A stretch of 64,000 nucleotides of DNA from Streptomyces fagopyri. GTDB taxonomy: Bacteria; Actinomycetota; Actinomycetes; Streptomycetales; Streptomycetaceae. Under the pieces are notes generated by a model. That model was not told the origin of the DNA and did not search any database. It saw only the letters and a program-made list of their open reading frames with translations. Both the position numbers and the translations under genes were made by a program. Each line of letters opens with the position of its first letter. The stretch's first letter is position 1. The stretch spans positions 3,906,001 to 3,970,000 of the forward strand of contig NZ_CP045643.1 in the NCBI RefSeq assembly GCF_009498275.1. Direction: 5' to 3'. Shown here one piece after another: positions 1 through 10,112 of the stretch.

Positions 1-726
1 CAGCGACACCCCCACCAGCAGCGCCCCGCCCCCGACGAGCACCGCCGCCCCGGCCAGCGCCGCCCGTGCCGAGGCGCCGAGCCACCGCCCGACCCACGGC
101 GCCGGCGGTTCGCCGGTCGCCCAGCGGCGTACCCCGGCGGGCAGCGGGCGGCGGGCGAGAGCCCGGCCCACCCAGAACGGCACCGGCCCGCGCGGGTGCC
201 CGTACGCCGTCCACACCCCGGCCGCCGCCGCGCCCGCGGTGAGCAGCGGCAGGCACAGCCCCGACCATGCCCAGGACGGCCGCAGCTCCCCGCCCGAGGT
301 GTACAGCAACACCACCGCGCTCAAGGTCAGATAGCCCGCGACGGTCCCGGCCCACACCGTGCGCCCCGAGGCCCCCGCGTCGGCGTCCGCCGCGTCCCGT
401 GCCGCGCGGTGCAACAGCCACGCGGGCAACAGCGTCAGGAGCAGCGGGGTGAGCCCCACCGGCATCGGCAGTCCCGAGAGGGTGTCCGTGCGAGCCAGCT
501 CCACCCCGTGGGCCAGCAGCCACAGCGCGGCGGCGACGTGCAGCGCGCCGCCGGGCCCGCTGTCCGGGTACGGCGAGCTGATCCACAGCATCATGACGAG
601 GACGGCGAGCGAGCCGAGCCCGAGTCCCGCGGCGAGCACACCGCCCAGGAATCCGGCGGCCAGTCCGGGTGATCGGTGCCGCATCCGGGTGATCAGGAGC
701 GACATCGAAAGCCTGTGGTCGGTCAT
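1..726 (-). CDS. DUF6350/PerM-type polytopic membrane protein (partial, C-terminus outside window)
   Basis: The minus-strand frame is open from an ATG at 726 to the window edge: 242 codons without a stop. The translation begins [20 protein letters not shown] and continues with repeated hydrophobic stretches (for example [20 protein letters not shown] and [20 protein letters not shown]), so it is a multi-span membrane protein. A GGGGTGA element lies just before the start. In Streptomyces a DUF6350 protein, often labelled cell division protein PerM, sits between sucCD and purN; I assign the family by that context and by the hydrophobic pattern. It diverges from the HTH/sigma-like gene at 852, with 125 bp between them. 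Function is not established. Confidence 0.75.
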   Translation of the reverse strand, partial: MTDHRLSMSLLITRMRHRSPGLAAGFLGGVLAAGLGLGSLAVLVMMLWISSPYPDSGPGGALHVAAALWLLAHGVELARTDTLSGLPMPVGLTPLLLTLLPAWLLHRAARDAADADAGASGRTVWAGTVAGYLTLSAVVLLYTSGGELRPSWAWSGLCLPLLTAGAAAAGVWTAYGHPRGPVPFWVGRALARRPLPAGVRRWATGEPPAPWVGRWLGASARAALAGAAVLVGGGALLVGVSL

Positions 727-851
727 CTGTGTCACCCCGCCATGCTCCCAACGACACGCGCTTTCTCGTCGTAACAGGCAAAGCTTGGATGTGTCGCCCA
801 ATATGCAGCTATGTACTTTTTCGTACGGAGGGGCGCCCTGTGGGGTCCACG

Positions 852-2138
852 ATGACGCAAGACCCCTCGACCCCCCTGCCCGGCCGTGAGGAGCGCCGCC
901 GGCTGCGTGAGGCCAAGTCGCTGAGCCATGCCGACATCGCGGCCGAGGTGGGTGTCACCGCCGCGGTCGTGCGCTCGTGGGAGTCCGGTCGTACGACACC
1001 GTGCGGCCGCGAACGGGACGCGTACGCACGGCTGCTGACCTCCACCGAGGTGGCCCGCCATCAAGGGGAGGAAGTCCGCGACGCCCCCGCCGACGATCCC
1101 GTCGACGGCCGGAGCGGACGCCGGAAGAGCTGGGGCCTCGGCCGTCGCGGCGGCGGACGGGACGCGTGTCCGGACGGCGACGCCGGCCAGGACGAGGCCG
1201 CCCGCGTACCGGCCGGCGTCGCCGCCGGTCCCGTACAGGCGCCCCCGCGACCGACACGCCCGCCGTCGGCTCCCACCGGTCCCGGGGGGAAGCCCCGGCC
1301 CGAGCGCGGATGGGGTCCCGGGTACGAGCCCGTCCCGGTCGGCCTGACGCCCGCGGAGGCCTTCGACGCGCTCTACGGGTTCTGCGCCCCCGCCCTGCTG
1401 CGGCAGACCTATCTGCTCACCGGGCGGCGCGAACTGGCGCGCGAGTCCGTGGAGCGGGCCTTCCAGTCGGCCTGGCAGCGGTGGCCCGAGGTGGCCGTGG
1501 ACCGGGATCCGGCGGGGTGGGTGCGGGCGGTCGCGTACGAGTACGCCCTCTCGCCCTGGCACCGGATCCGCCCGCGGTACCGGCACGCGGAGCCGCCGCC
1601 CGCCGACGCCGACGACGCCGTGCTGCTCTCCGTACTCCTCGAACTGCCACCGATGCACCGGCGGACCCTGCTGCTCTACGACGGTGTCGGGCTCGACCTG
1701 CCGGAGACCGCTGCCGAGACGGAGGCGAGCACGCCGGCGGCGGCCAACCGGCTGCTGCACGCGCGCGAGACGGTGGCCACGCGACTGCCGGAGCTCGCCG
1801 CGCCCGAGAACCTGCACCGGCGGCTCGCCGAGATCGCCGGTACGGAGCGGCTGCGGGCCGGGAAACCCTTCATGGTCCGCTGGGGCAGCGAGCGCCGCGC
1901 CCTGCACTGGACCCGTGCCGCGATGGCCTTCACCGCCGTCTTCATCGGCATCACCTCGCTGACCCTCAGGGCCGCCCCCGACCACTACGAACCGCCGCTG
2001 GCCCCGGGGGCGACGGTGAACGGCCTGCCGCCGCGGGTCGCTCCCGGGCCGCTGTCCCACGAGGAGCTGGCCCTGCGCGCCCGGCTCAGAGCGGCCGCGG
2101 CGAGCGGTCCGGAGCGGCTGGTCCCGGATCCGCGCTGA
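852..2138 (+). CDS. Helix-turn-helix / sigma-factor-like chimera with C-terminal membrane segment
   Basis: 428 aa from the ATG at 852, with GGAGGGG about 17 nt upstream; an in-frame ATG at 729 lies upstream of this motif and is less likely. Residues 20-62 form an XRE-like helix-turn-helix ([20 protein letters not shown]). Residues 63-165 are a charged and proline-rich linker. Residues 168-240 resemble ECF sigma region 2 ([20 protein letters not shown]). Residues 258-310 resemble region 4 ([20 protein letters not shown]). Residues 355-373 are a single hydrophobic segment, followed by about 55 residues. The parts are seen; that it is a membrane-tethered regulator is inference. No anti-sigma gene adjoins it. 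It ends 56 bp from sucD, tail to tail, across a strong terminator. Confidence 0.7.
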   Translation: MTQDPSTPLPGREERRRLREAKSLSHADIAAEVGVTAAVVRSWESGRTTPCGRERDAYARLLTSTEVARHQGEEVRDAPADDPVDGRSGRRKSWGLGRRGGGRDACPDGDAGQDEAARVPAGVAAGPVQAPPRPTRPPSAPTGPGGKPRPERGWGPGYEPVPVGLTPAEAFDALYGFCAPALLRQTYLLTGRRELARESVERAFQSAWQRWPEVAVDRDPAGWVRAVAYEYALSPWHRIRPRYRHAEPPPADADDAVLLSVLLELPPMHRRTLLLYDGVGLDLPETAAETEASTPAAANRLLHARETVATRLPELAAPENLHRRLAEIAGTERLRAGKPFMVRWGSERRALHWTRAAMAFTAVFIGITSLTLRAAPDHYEPPLAPGATVNGLPPRVAPGPLSHEELALRARLRAAAASGPERLVPDPR

Positions 2139-2145
2139 GAACACG

Positions 2146-2181
2146 GACGGGCCCGCACCCCCCGGGGGGTGCGGGCCCGTC
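2146..2181. terminator. Bidirectional terminator between HTH/sigma-like gene and sucD
   Basis: A perfect 36-bp palindrome: left arm GACGGGCCCGCACCCCCC at 2146-2163 and its exact complement at 2164-2181. It occupies the 56-bp gap between two convergent stop codons, so it can serve both transcripts. Confidence 0.9.
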
Positions 2182-2194
2182 TCACTGTTCCGTG

Positions 2195-3079
2195 TCAGCC
2201 CGCGAGCAGCTCGCGCGCCAGCTTCGCCGTCTCGGTCGGCGTCTTGCCGACCTTGACGCCGGCGGCCTCCAGGGCCTCCTTCTTGGCGGCGGCGGTGCCG
2301 GAGGAGCCGGAGACGATGGCGCCGGCGTGGCCCATGGTCTTGCCCTCGGGCGCGGTGAAGCCCGCGACGTAGCCGACGACCGGCTTCGTCACGTTCTTCG
2401 CGATGAAGTCCGCCGCACGCTCCTCGGCGTCGCCGCCGATCTCGCCGATCATGACGATCAGGTCGGTGTCGGGGTCGGCCTCGAACGCGGCGAGCGCGTC
2501 GATGTGCGTCGTACCGATGACCGGGTCGCCACCGATGCCGACGGCGGACGAGAAGCCGATGTCACGCAGCTCGTACATCATCTGGTACGTCAGCGTGCCG
2601 GACTTCGAGACCAGGCCGATGCGGCCCGGCTTCGTGATGTCGCCCGGGATGATGCCGGCGTTGGACTGGCCCGGGGTGATGAGACCGGGGCAGTTCGGGC
2701 CGATGATGCGGGTCTTGTTGCCCTTGGCCTTCGCGTACGCCCAGAAGGCGGCGGAGTCGTGGACCGCGATGCCCTCGGTGATGACGACCGCGAGGGGGAT
2801 CTCCGCGTCGATCGCCTCGACGACGGCGGCCTTGGCGAAGGCCGGCGGCACGAAGAGGACGGACACGTTGGCGCCGGTCTTCTCCATGGCCTCGGCGACC
2901 GTGCCGAAGACGGGGATCTCGGTGCCGTCGAAGTCGACGGAGGTGCCGGCCTTGCGCGGGTTCACGCCGCCGACGATGTTCGTCCCGTCCGCGAGCATGA
3001 GCTTGGTGTGCTTCATGCCCGTGGCACCGGTCATGCCCTGGACGATGACCTTGCTGTCCTTGTTCAGGAAGATAGCCAT
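2195..3079 (-). CDS. sucD: Succinyl-CoA ligase [ADP-forming] subunit alpha
   Basis: 294 aa, the usual length. With SucC it interconverts succinyl-CoA and succinate coupled to nucleoside diphosphate phosphorylation (TCA cycle, cytoplasm). The N-terminal Rossmann CoA-binding domain starts [34 protein letters not shown] and the region around [13 protein letters not shown], near residue 250, are family signatures; the His of GHAG is the phosphorylated residue. It lies 21 bp downstream of sucC on the same strand, a typical sucCD operon, and ends at the palindromic terminator at 2146-2181. Confidence 0.98.
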   Translation of the reverse strand: MAIFLNKDSKVIVQGMTGATGMKHTKLMLADGTNIVGGVNPRKAGTSVDFDGTEIPVFGTVAEAMEKTGANVSVLFVPPAFAKAAVVEAIDAEIPLAVVITEGIAVHDSAAFWAYAKAKGNKTRIIGPNCPGLITPGQSNAGIIPGDITKPGRIGLVSKSGTLTYQMMYELRDIGFSSAVGIGGDPVIGTTHIDALAAFEADPDTDLIVMIGEIGGDAEERAADFIAKNVTKPVVGYVAGFTAPEGKTMGHAGAIVSGSSGTAAAKKEALEAAGVKVGKTPTETAKLARELLAG

Positions 3080-3100
3080 GGCTGTTTAGTCCCTCGTCCC

Positions 3101-4279
3101 TTACTTCGCAGCCGCGAGCTCGGCGGCCTTGTCGGCCGCGCCGTCCATGGTGTCCACACGCTGGACCAGCGGGTGGTTGGCGTCCGACAGGATCTTGCGA
3201 CCCAGTTCGGCGTTGTTGCCGTCGAGGCGCACGACCAGCGGCTTGGTGACTTCCTCGCCCTTGTCGGCGAGCAGCTGGAGCGCCTGGACGATGCCGTTGG
3301 CGACCTCGTCACAGGCGGTGATGCCACCGAAGACGTTGACGAAGACGGACTTGACGTCCGGGTCGCCGAGGATGATCTCCAGGCCGTTCGCCATGACCGC
3401 GGCGGAGGCGCCGCCGCCGATGTCGAGGAAGTTGGCGGGCTTCACGCCGCCGTGCTTCTCACCGGCGTACGCGACGACGTCCAGGGTGCTCATGACGAGA
3501 CCCGCGCCGTTGCCGATGATGCCGACCTCGCCGTCGAGCTTGACGTAGTTGAGGTTCTTCGCCTTGGCGGCGGCCTCGAGCGGGTTGGCGGAGGCGTGGT
3601 CGACCAGCGCCTCGTGGTCGGGCTGACGGAACTCGGCGTTCTCGTCCAGCGACACCTTGCCGTCGAGGGCGATGACCTTGCCGGAGGCGACCTTGGCGAG
3701 CGGGTTCACCTCGACGAGGAGGGCGTCCTCCTTGATGAAGGTGTCCCACAGCGTCACCAGGATCTCGGCGACCTGCTCGGCGACCTCGGCCGGGAACTTC
3801 GCCTGGGCGACGATCTCGCGGGCCTTCTCGATCGAGACGCCCTCGTTGGCGTCGACCGGGACCTTCGCGAGGGCCTCGGGGTTCTCCTCCGCGACGACCT
3901 CGATCTCCACGCCGCCCTGCACGGACGCCATGGCGAGGAAGGTGCGGTTCGTGCGGTCGAGGAGGTACGAGACGTAGTACTCCTCGACGATCTCGGGCGC
4001 GGTCTCGGCGATCATCACCTTGTGGACCGTGTGGCCCTTGATGTCCATGCCGAGAATGTCCGTCGCGCGGGCGACGGCCTCGTCCGGGGTGGCGGCGAGC
4101 TTGACGCCGCCGGCCTTTCCACGGCCACCGACCTTCACCTGCGCCTTGATGACGGACTTGCCACCAAGACGCTCGGTCGCCTCGCGGGCTGCCTCAGGCG
4201 TGTCGATGACTTCACCGGCCAGCACCGGTACACCGTGCTTGGCGAAGAGGTCCCTCGCCTGGTACTCGAACAGGTCCAC
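3101..4279 (-). CDS. sucC: Succinyl-CoA ligase [ADP-forming] subunit beta
   Basis: 392 aa from a GTG start ([20 protein letters not shown]), full length. ATP-grasp N-terminal domain (residues about 1-220) and a flavodoxin-like CoA-ligase C-terminal domain. [12 protein letters not shown] and the C-terminal stretch with FLDIGGGA and [13 protein letters not shown] are SucC signatures. It is the first gene of the sucCD operon. There is no clear Shine-Dalgarno sequence before the GTG; AGGGACGG lies 7-14 nt upstream. The next gene upstream, at 4834, is on the same strand but separated by tandem terminators, so sucC should have its own promoter within 4280-4500. Confidence 0.98.
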   Translation of the reverse strand: MDLFEYQARDLFAKHGVPVLAGEVIDTPEAAREATERLGGKSVIKAQVKVGGRGKAGGVKLAATPDEAVARATDILGMDIKGHTVHKVMIAETAPEIVEEYYVSYLLDRTNRTFLAMASVQGGVEIEVVAEENPEALAKVPVDANEGVSIEKAREIVAQAKFPAEVAEQVAEILVTLWDTFIKEDALLVEVNPLAKVASGKVIALDGKVSLDENAEFRQPDHEALVDHASANPLEAAAKAKNLNYVKLDGEVGIIGNGAGLVMSTLDVVAYAGEKHGGVKPANFLDIGGGASAAVMANGLEIILGDPDVKSVFVNVFGGITACDEVANGIVQALQLLADKGEEVTKPLVVRLDGNNAELGRKILSDANHPLVQRVDTMDGAADKAAELAAAK

Positions 4280-4500
4280 GCGCGTCCGTCCCTATCAGTG
4301 ATCTCGCGGTTCGTTGTCTGCGTGGGCGTGCCGCGAAGGGCAACGTGACGTCCGCTTGTCACAAGGGTGGCGCACACGATGTCCGAGCGCGCGGCATGTC
4401 CGTCCCGCAGGTTATCGCCGCTGGACGCGGGTCCCTAAATCGCAGATCACACCTGAGCGGTGATACCTGTCACAGATCCGTCCCGCCCCGTGACAGGGCA

Positions 4501-4536
4501 GGGCCTCACCGGGCTGGGGTTGACCCGGTGAGGCCC
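4501..4536 (-). terminator. Rho-independent-type hairpin, distal of a tandem pair
   Basis: Perfect 13-bp stem GGGCCTCACCGGG (4501-4513) / CCCGGTGAGGCCC (4524-4536) with a 10-nt loop. It lies downstream of the minus-strand gene ending at 4834 and keeps that transcript out of sucC. Confidence 0.75.
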
Positions 4537-4563
4537 CTTGAACAGGCCCGTGACGGGCCCGGA

Positions 4564-4597
4564 ACGGGTGTTCCCCACCCCAATGGGGAACACCTGT
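4564..4597 (-). terminator. Rho-independent-type hairpin, proximal of a tandem pair
   Basis: Stem GGTGTTCCCC (4567-4576) / GGGGAACACC (4585-4594), perfect over 10 bp with an 8-nt loop, extendable by three pairs that include one G-U. With the 4501 hairpin it forms a double terminator for the 4834-6006 gene. Confidence 0.75.
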
Positions 4598-4833
4598 CCC
4601 GCCCGCGGGGATGCGGCCGGACGGATCCGACGGGTTTCGGCCGTCCGGGGCTGCGGCCCCGCGGAGTCTGAGGTGTGTACGGATGAGCCGGCTGTGCCGA
4701 GTGCGCGGGACGGCCGGCTCGGTCATGTCCCGGGCGCCGCCGCTCGCGCGGGCGCCGGGTGGGACGCGTGCCGTCCTCGCGCGGGCGGGTCACCGACGAG
4801 GGAAGGGGAAGCCCTTGCCGGGGACCGGAAGCC

Positions 4834-6006
4834 CTAGCCGGGGAAGAGCGGTACGTCCCGGTACCTGTCCCGGGTCCCGGCCGCGGTCACGGACTCGGAC
4901 GTGGTGGACACGAGCACCAGGGGCGCGCGGCGGTCCAGGGCTACGGCGTACGCGTCGCCGTGCCGCGACACACCCCCGTCGACCGCCGGCCGGTCGCCCG
5001 GCGCACCCGAGGAATCACCGACCGGTGCCCTACGCGCGGGAGCCGGTCCCGCCGTCGGACCCCGGTGGCCAGGATGGCCGTGTCCGTGGTGTGCGGCCCC
5101 CGCCCGGACGTCCGCACCGGGGCCCACGGGACCGTACGCGGGGACGGCTTCGGAACCCGGTTCCCAACCTGCGGCATGGGGTGCCGCCGGGTCCGGGGCC
5201 GGCGCGCCCACCGTGCCCGGCCGTATCGGGTGCGCCGGATCCGCGCGGGGAACCGGCTTCCCGTTCCCCGCGACGGGAGGCGTGAGCGGACCCGGCGGCG
5301 ACGGCACGGACGGAAGCGATGGGACCGCCGGGGGTGCGGGAAGTGCGGGAAGTCCGGGGAGGGCGGGGAGTCCGGGAAGGGTCACCGGCAGGGTCGTGGC
5401 CGGCCCCCCGGTGAGCGTCTTCGCGAGACCGCCTACCGGCCGTACGACGCTGTCGGCAACCCGTCGTACGACGTTGCCGAGGGTCCCGGTGCCCAGGGAG
5501 TCGGCACGGCCGGCCGACGTCGGCACCCGGGGTGCCTCCGCCGATGGCGTGGGTCGCTCCCGCGGCGGCTTCCCCAACTCCTGAGGCTTCCGGAACGACT
5601 CCGACTGCGACTGCGGCTTCTGTTTCAGGTGCGGCGCGTGGTTCGGCTGCGACTCCTGATTCGGCTGCGGCCTGCGGGGCGATTGCGGCTCCTGGTTTCT
5701 CTGCGACGCCCGCTTCGACTGAGGCTCCCGCTTCCGCCCGGCCGAGTTGTCCGCGCGCGGTCCGGTCAGTACCCCGGCGGTATCGGTGAGCACCGGTCGC
5801 GCGGCCCGCTCCGCCGCCGACGCCACCGGCGTCGTCAAGGCCGTGGGCGTGCCGCCGTCCGCCGCGTGCGCCTGTCCCCCGCAGAGGAAGCCGAGGGCGG
5901 ACAACCCGGCCATCAGCAACGACGCTTGCAGCGCACGCCGCCCGGCCGCCCTGCGCAGCACACGCGGAGCGGCACCGGCGGCAGGCGGTGCGGCGGTCGG
6001 GATCAC
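4834..6006 (-). CDS. Secreted proline/glutamine-rich protein of unknown function
   Basis: 390 aa if started at the GTG at 6006, which has GGAGG 11 nt upstream and places a signal peptide near the N-terminus (basic segment, then ALQASLLMAGLSALGFLCGG ending QAHA). A GTG at 6063 in the same frame would add 19 basic residues. The mature part is low-complexity: a glutamine/proline/lysine-rich stretch (residues about 95-150), a Leu/Pro repeat region built on LPGLPALPGLPALPAP, and Gly/Ala/Pro/His-rich sequence. The last about 70 residues look more ordered (DAYAVALDRRAPLVLVSTTS, ending VPLFPG). Exported, probably extended across or attached to the cell wall. I recognise no catalytic motif. Two terminators follow the gene. 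Confidence 0.7.
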   Translation of the reverse strand: MIPTAAPPAAGAAPRVLRRAAGRRALQASLLMAGLSALGFLCGGQAHAADGGTPTALTTPVASAAERAARPVLTDTAGVLTGPRADNSAGRKREPQSKRASQRNQEPQSPRRPQPNQESQPNHAPHLKQKPQSQSESFRKPQELGKPPRERPTPSAEAPRVPTSAGRADSLGTGTLGNVVRRVADSVVRPVGGLAKTLTGGPATTLPVTLPGLPALPGLPALPAPPAVPSLPSVPSPPGPLTPPVAGNGKPVPRADPAHPIRPGTVGAPAPDPAAPHAAGWEPGSEAVPAYGPVGPGADVRAGAAHHGHGHPGHRGPTAGPAPARRAPVGDSSGAPGDRPAVDGGVSRHGDAYAVALDRRAPLVLVSTTSESVTAAGTRDRYRDVPLFPG

Positions 6007-6162
6007 GACGGGAAGTGCCTCCGTACGACGGGGCCGGACGGTACGGGTCGGAACCCGGCGCACCGTTCGATTCGAAGAGGCGCTGATCCTCGCACGGGAC
6101 TCCCGAGGTTGCGCAAGCCCCCTGTTACCGATGGGTAGGCATGTCCGGTATTTCGGCTCTCC

Positions 6163-7464
6163 TCACACGGCGTCGGGAACGGGAAGCGGGCGCTTCTCGA
6201 TCGCCGCCGCCATCACGTCGGGAAACAGATCGGGTGTGCAGGCGAACGCCGGTGCGCCCAGCGCCGCGAGTGCCGCCGCGTGCTCACGGTCGTAGGCCGG
6301 CGTCCCCTCGTCGGACAGCGCCAGCAGCGCCACGAACTGCACTCCCGACGCCTTCATCGCCGCCACCCGCTTCAGCATCTCGTCGCGTATGCCCCCTTCG
6401 TAGAGGTCGCTGATGAGCACGACCACGGTGTCGGCGGGCCGGGTGATGCGCGACTGGCAGTACGCGAGCGCCCGGTTGATGTCCGTCCCGCCCCCCAGCT
6501 GGGTGCCGAAGAGGACGTCGACCGGGTCGTCCAGCTGGTCGGTGAGGTCCACGACGGCCGTGTCGAAGACGACGAGCCGGGTGGCGATGGACCGCATCGA
6601 CGCGAGGACGGCCCCGAAGACGGACGCGTGGACGACGGACGCGGCCATCGAGCCCGACTGGTCGACGCACAGGACGACCTCCTTCTTCACGGACTGCGAG
6701 GCGCGTCCGTGACCGATCAGCCGTTCGGGAACGACCGTGCGGTGTTCGGGCAGGTAGTGCTTCAGGTTGGCCGCGATCGTGCGGTTCCAGTCGATGTCGT
6801 GGTGGCGGGGGCGGTTGACGCGGGCGCTGCGGTCGAGGGCGCCGGAGAGCGACGCCCGGGTGCGGGTGGCGAGCCGCTTCTCCAGGTCCTCGACGACCTT
6901 GCGCACGACGGCCCGCGCGGTCTCCTTCGTCGTCTCCGGCATGACCTTGTTGAGGGAGAGGAGGGTGCCCACCAGGTGCACGTCGGCTTCCACCGCCTCC
7001 AGCATCTCCGGCTCCAGGAGCAGGGCGGACAGACCGAGCCGGTCGATCGCGTCCCTCTGCATGATCTGCACGACGGACGACGGGAAGTACGTCCGGATGT
7101 CCCCGAGCCAGCGGGCGACCGACGGTGCGGACGCCCCGAGCCCCGCCGAACGGTCCCGCCCCGGCCGCTCCCCGCTCCCCTTTCCGTACAACGCGGTGAG
7201 CGCGCCGTCCATCGCCGCGTCCTGCCCGGCGAGCGCGTGTCCGGTGCCGTCCGCCTCGTCGCCCCCGAGCACGAGCCGCCAGCGCCGCAGCCGCTCGTCG
7301 GCCGAGGCGTCCGCACGGCGCGCGGAACCGACCGGCGGCACGTCGCCGGTCGGCCGCCCCTCGGCGACCGACCGCGGTGCGCCGACCGACCGCGGTGCGG
7401 CGGCCGGTCGCGGTGCGGCGGTGGCTCGGGGCGCGGCGGTCGGGTCCACTGGTACTGAGGTCAT
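6163..7464 (-). CDS. VWA (CoxE/YehP-like) domain protein of a MoxR-VWA locus
   Basis: 433 aa. Residues 1-60 are Ala/Pro/Arg-rich repeats, residues 60-260 helical. A von Willebrand A domain from about residue 263 has an intact metal-ion site: D268-Q-S270-G-S272, the downstream LGGGTDINRAL, and VLISDLYEGG. The ATG overlaps the stop of the DUF5682 gene (ATGA, 7461-7464), so translation is coupled. In known MoxR systems the VWA partner couples the AAA+ motor to a client protein; the position after MoxR and DUF5682 mirrors Escherichia coli yehL-yehM-yehP. The client is unknown. It is the last gene of the minus-strand operon; 156 bp separate its stop from the next minus-strand start. Confidence 0.88.
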   Translation of the reverse strand: MTSVPVDPTAAPRATAAPRPAAAPRSVGAPRSVAEGRPTGDVPPVGSARRADASADERLRRWRLVLGGDEADGTGHALAGQDAAMDGALTALYGKGSGERPGRDRSAGLGASAPSVARWLGDIRTYFPSSVVQIMQRDAIDRLGLSALLLEPEMLEAVEADVHLVGTLLSLNKVMPETTKETARAVVRKVVEDLEKRLATRTRASLSGALDRSARVNRPRHHDIDWNRTIAANLKHYLPEHRTVVPERLIGHGRASQSVKKEVVLCVDQSGSMAASVVHASVFGAVLASMRSIATRLVVFDTAVVDLTDQLDDPVDVLFGTQLGGGTDINRALAYCQSRITRPADTVVVLISDLYEGGIRDEMLKRVAAMKASGVQFVALLALSDEGTPAYDREHAAALAALGAPAFACTPDLFPDVMAAAIEKRPLPVPDAV

Positions 7465-10112
7465 CGGTCCACCCCCACAAGGTCGTCGGCGTCGACGGTG
7501 TCGTCACCGTCGGCGGATTCTTCGGCGCCGGCGGATCCGTCGGGCTCGGCGGCTGGGCCGATCTCCGGCCCGAGCAGCAGACGCAGTACCGGCAGGACGG
7601 CGTCCGCCCGTGCGGCGTCCGGTTCGGGGGCGAACCCGGGTATGCCGGAGACGGCCGTCGCGACACTCCCCCGCGCCCGCGAGCCGCGTCGGACCAGTTC
7701 CCCCAGCGTTCTGCGCACCCCGGCCTCGTACGCCGAGAACGTGCGCCGCAGCAGCGGGAGCACGTCGGTGAACGCCTCCGCCGGCACCCCCGTCAGCCAC
7801 GCGTCGACCAGTCCGAGCAGCCGCTCGTCGTGCACGAGCAGCATGCCTCCCCCGGAGCCGCCGCCGACGAACCCCTCGATCCACGCGGCCGCGTCACCCG
7901 GCTCCGTGCCCGGCGACAGCACGAGGCCCATGAGCCGGGCGGCCTCCTCCTGTCCCAGCTCTCCGTCGTCCAGCAGCAGTCGCACGGCCCGGCCGCGGAG
8001 GACGCCGGGGACGGTGTCCCGGCCGGTCAGCACACGCAGCACGGAGTGCCAGCGACCGCGCATCCCCGTGCCTCGCCGTCCACCGGCGGACGGCGAGGCC
8101 GTGACCGTCTCCCCCAACGGCCCTGCCCCTCCCGGCAGTCCCGTCTCCCCCGACGGCCCTGCCCCTCTCCGCAGCCCCGTCTCCCCCAGCAGCCCTGTCT
8201 CTCCCAGCAGTCCCACCGCGCCGTGCACCGCGTCCACATGGCGCCGCATCTCCTCGGCGGCCTCGGCGTCGAGGGCCGCGCAGGCAGGCGGGAGACCGAC
8301 GAAGATCCGCTCGGCGAGACCCGCGGCCACCTCGGCGAGAGCGCGGGTGTCCGTGCCGCGGACGTCGCCGTAACGCAACGAGCGGACCAGCGCGGGCAGC
8401 GCCTGGGCGAGGTGGCCGACGTCCGTGTCCAGTGCCGCCCGGTCGGCGAGGACCCGCATCACCACGGGCAGCGCGTCCGTGAGCCGGGCTAGCAGACAGC
8501 GTTCGGCGAGTGCCGTGACCTCGGCCAGGGCGGGTGCGGCGACGGCGTCCGCCTCCGTCCTGGCGGTCGCCGCGGAGAGCACGGTCGTGCCCCACACCCC
8601 GGCCTCGGCGACCCGTACGGACAGCTCCGGTTCCCAGCGCAGCCGCCAGGTCTCCCGGAAGGTGCCGGTGCTGCCGCGGGACGCGACGGGCTCGCCCCAC
8701 CCGATGCCGAGCAGCCGCAGCCGGTGCAGGAGCCGGCTGCGCCCCGCGTCGGTCTCGCCCCGCAGGTCGAGCTCCAACTCCCGCTCCTGCGGCTCCGGTT
8801 TGATCCGCAGCCGCTTCTGGAGCCGGGCGAGGTCGCGCTGGAGCGGCACGGCGGGAGCGGACGGCGGCACCTCGCCCAGCACGTCGCCGACCACGAGCCG
8901 GTCGTGCACGAGCGCCAGCGGCACGTCCGAGCCCTCGCACATCACGGCCCGTACGGCATCGGTGGTCTCGGTCAGCCCGGCCAGCGGGCGGCCCCGTACG
9001 GCGGCGAGCGTGTCCGCCAGCCGGACCGCCTCGATGACGTGCGCGGACGAGACCATGCGGTCCTCGTCGCGCAGCAGCCGGGCCACCTTCGTCATCCACC
9101 GCTCGACCGGACGGTCGGGGGCGTCGAAGAGATGCCCGTACCAGCCCGGCGAGTCGATGCCCGCGCCGTACCCGCCGGCCCGGGACAGCCTGCGGTGCGT
9201 CCACGGCACCCACGTCATGTCGGTCCTGACCCTGGGCAGTCCCTTGAGCAGCGCCCGGTCGGCGGCGACCGTGGTCCTGCGGCGCAGCGCGGGCACGTGC
9301 CAGGCCCCGCACACCACGGCCACGTCGTCCCCGAACTCCCGTCGTGCCGCGCGCACCTGGAGCCGCATGTACGCCTCCCGCTCCGGATCCCGGGCGTGTC
9401 CGCCGCCCCCGTACGCCCCCCGCAGTACTCCCATCGCCTCCTCCAGCGCGGCGAACGGCGCGAACGGATCGGTGCGGGTCCCGCTCCGGTGCTCGACCGC
9501 GTCCTCCCACCAGCGCTCGGGATCGTCGTGACCGGCCGTCCGCGCGAGCACGGCGAGCGGATCGATCCGCACGGCGTCGTCGGTGAGTTCGGCCGGTACC
9601 GCGGGTTCGGCTGGTACGGCGGGTGACCGGGCCGGTTCCTCCTTCTCCCGGGCCAGGGTGTGCGTCGCCGGCAGGTCGATGAAGCGGGCCGGGACCCCAC
9701 GGTCCAGCGCCCACCGGATCGCCACCCACTCCGGGGAGAACTCGGCCAGCGGCCAGAAGGCGGAGCGGCCCGGCTCGTCCACCACATGGGCCAGGAGCGC
9801 GACCGGAGGACGCATGTCCGGATCGGCGGCGAGCGGAATGAGCGTGTCGGCCTCCGGGGGCCCCTCGATCAGGACGGTCCGTGGTGCCGCGGCGTCCAGC
9901 GCGGCCCGTACCGCACGGGCCGAGCCGGGTCCGTGGTGCCGGACCCCGAGCAGCAACGGCCCGCCCGCCCGCGCCGCCGGCACCCGTTCCGCCCCCGACC
10001 CCGCCCCGACCGCGCTCCGCGTCCCCTCCCGTTCGCGGGGTTCCGCCCTCTCCGCCCCTCCTGCCGCGCCGAGGCCGCGTTCCTCCCCCGTCCCCTCCCC
10101 CGGTCCGGTCAC
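7461..10112 (-). CDS. DUF5682 family protein (YehM-like) of a MoxR-VWA locus
   Basis: 883 aa from a GTG at 10112 that overlaps the MoxR stop (GTGA, 10109-10112). The N-terminal about 300 residues hold LLLGVRHHGPGSARAVRAAL, VLIEGPPEADTLIPLAADP and VVCGAWHVPAL. This His/Glu-containing pattern is typical of DUF5682 and faintly recalls the TraB/ChaN-type fold. The rest is long and helix-rich, with a Gly/Leu repeat linker (LLGETGLLGETGLRRGAGPS, encoded around 8100-8210) and a C-terminal domain with repeated helices. No enzymatic activity is established for the family. Its place between MoxR and VWA, with 4-bp overlaps at both ends, argues for equimolar production in one complex. Confidence 0.85.
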   Translation of the reverse strand: MTGPGEGTGEERGLGAAGGAERAEPREREGTRSAVGAGSGAERVPAARAGGPLLLGVRHHGPGSARAVRAALDAAAPRTVLIEGPPEADTLIPLAADPDMRPPVALLAHVVDEPGRSAFWPLAEFSPEWVAIRWALDRGVPARFIDLPATHTLAREKEEPARSPAVPAEPAVPAELTDDAVRIDPLAVLARTAGHDDPERWWEDAVEHRSGTRTDPFAPFAALEEAMGVLRGAYGGGGHARDPEREAYMRLQVRAARREFGDDVAVVCGAWHVPALRRRTTVAADRALLKGLPRVRTDMTWVPWTHRRLSRAGGYGAGIDSPGWYGHLFDAPDRPVERWMTKVARLLRDEDRMVSSAHVIEAVRLADTLAAVRGRPLAGLTETTDAVRAVMCEGSDVPLALVHDRLVVGDVLGEVPPSAPAVPLQRDLARLQKRLRIKPEPQERELELDLRGETDAGRSRLLHRLRLLGIGWGEPVASRGSTGTFRETWRLRWEPELSVRVAEAGVWGTTVLSAATARTEADAVAAPALAEVTALAERCLLARLTDALPVVMRVLADRAALDTDVGHLAQALPALVRSLRYGDVRGTDTRALAEVAAGLAERIFVGLPPACAALDAEAAEEMRRHVDAVHGAVGLLGETGLLGETGLRRGAGPSGETGLPGGAGPLGETVTASPSAGGRRGTGMRGRWHSVLRVLTGRDTVPGVLRGRAVRLLLDDGELGQEEAARLMGLVLSPGTEPGDAAAWIEGFVGGGSGGGMLLVHDERLLGLVDAWLTGVPAEAFTDVLPLLRRTFSAYEAGVRRTLGELVRRGSRARGSVATAVSGIPGFAPEPDAARADAVLPVLRLLLGPEIGPAAEPDGSAGAEESADGDDTVDADDLVGVDR

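Larger units (their letters stand above)
4280..4833. other. Intergenic region: sucC promoter side and tandem terminators of the 4834-6006 gene
   Basis: A 554-bp gap with no convincing gene; the short ORFs here are GC-rich spurious frames. The part next to sucC holds a small palindrome CTTGTCACAAG at 4355-4365 and the AT-richest segment (4425-4485), where a minus-strand promoter is most likely, but I cannot pick a clear -35/-10 pair. The middle holds two strong hairpins, listed separately. 4600-4833 shows nothing I can assign. Confidence 0.5.

Noticed and set aside
977..4348. Very long plus-strand open frame of 1123 codons
   Set aside because: It lies antisense to sucD and sucC and across the HTH/sigma-like gene. 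Its translation is Arg/Gly/Asp/Val-biased antisense sequence, and sucCD are unambiguous.
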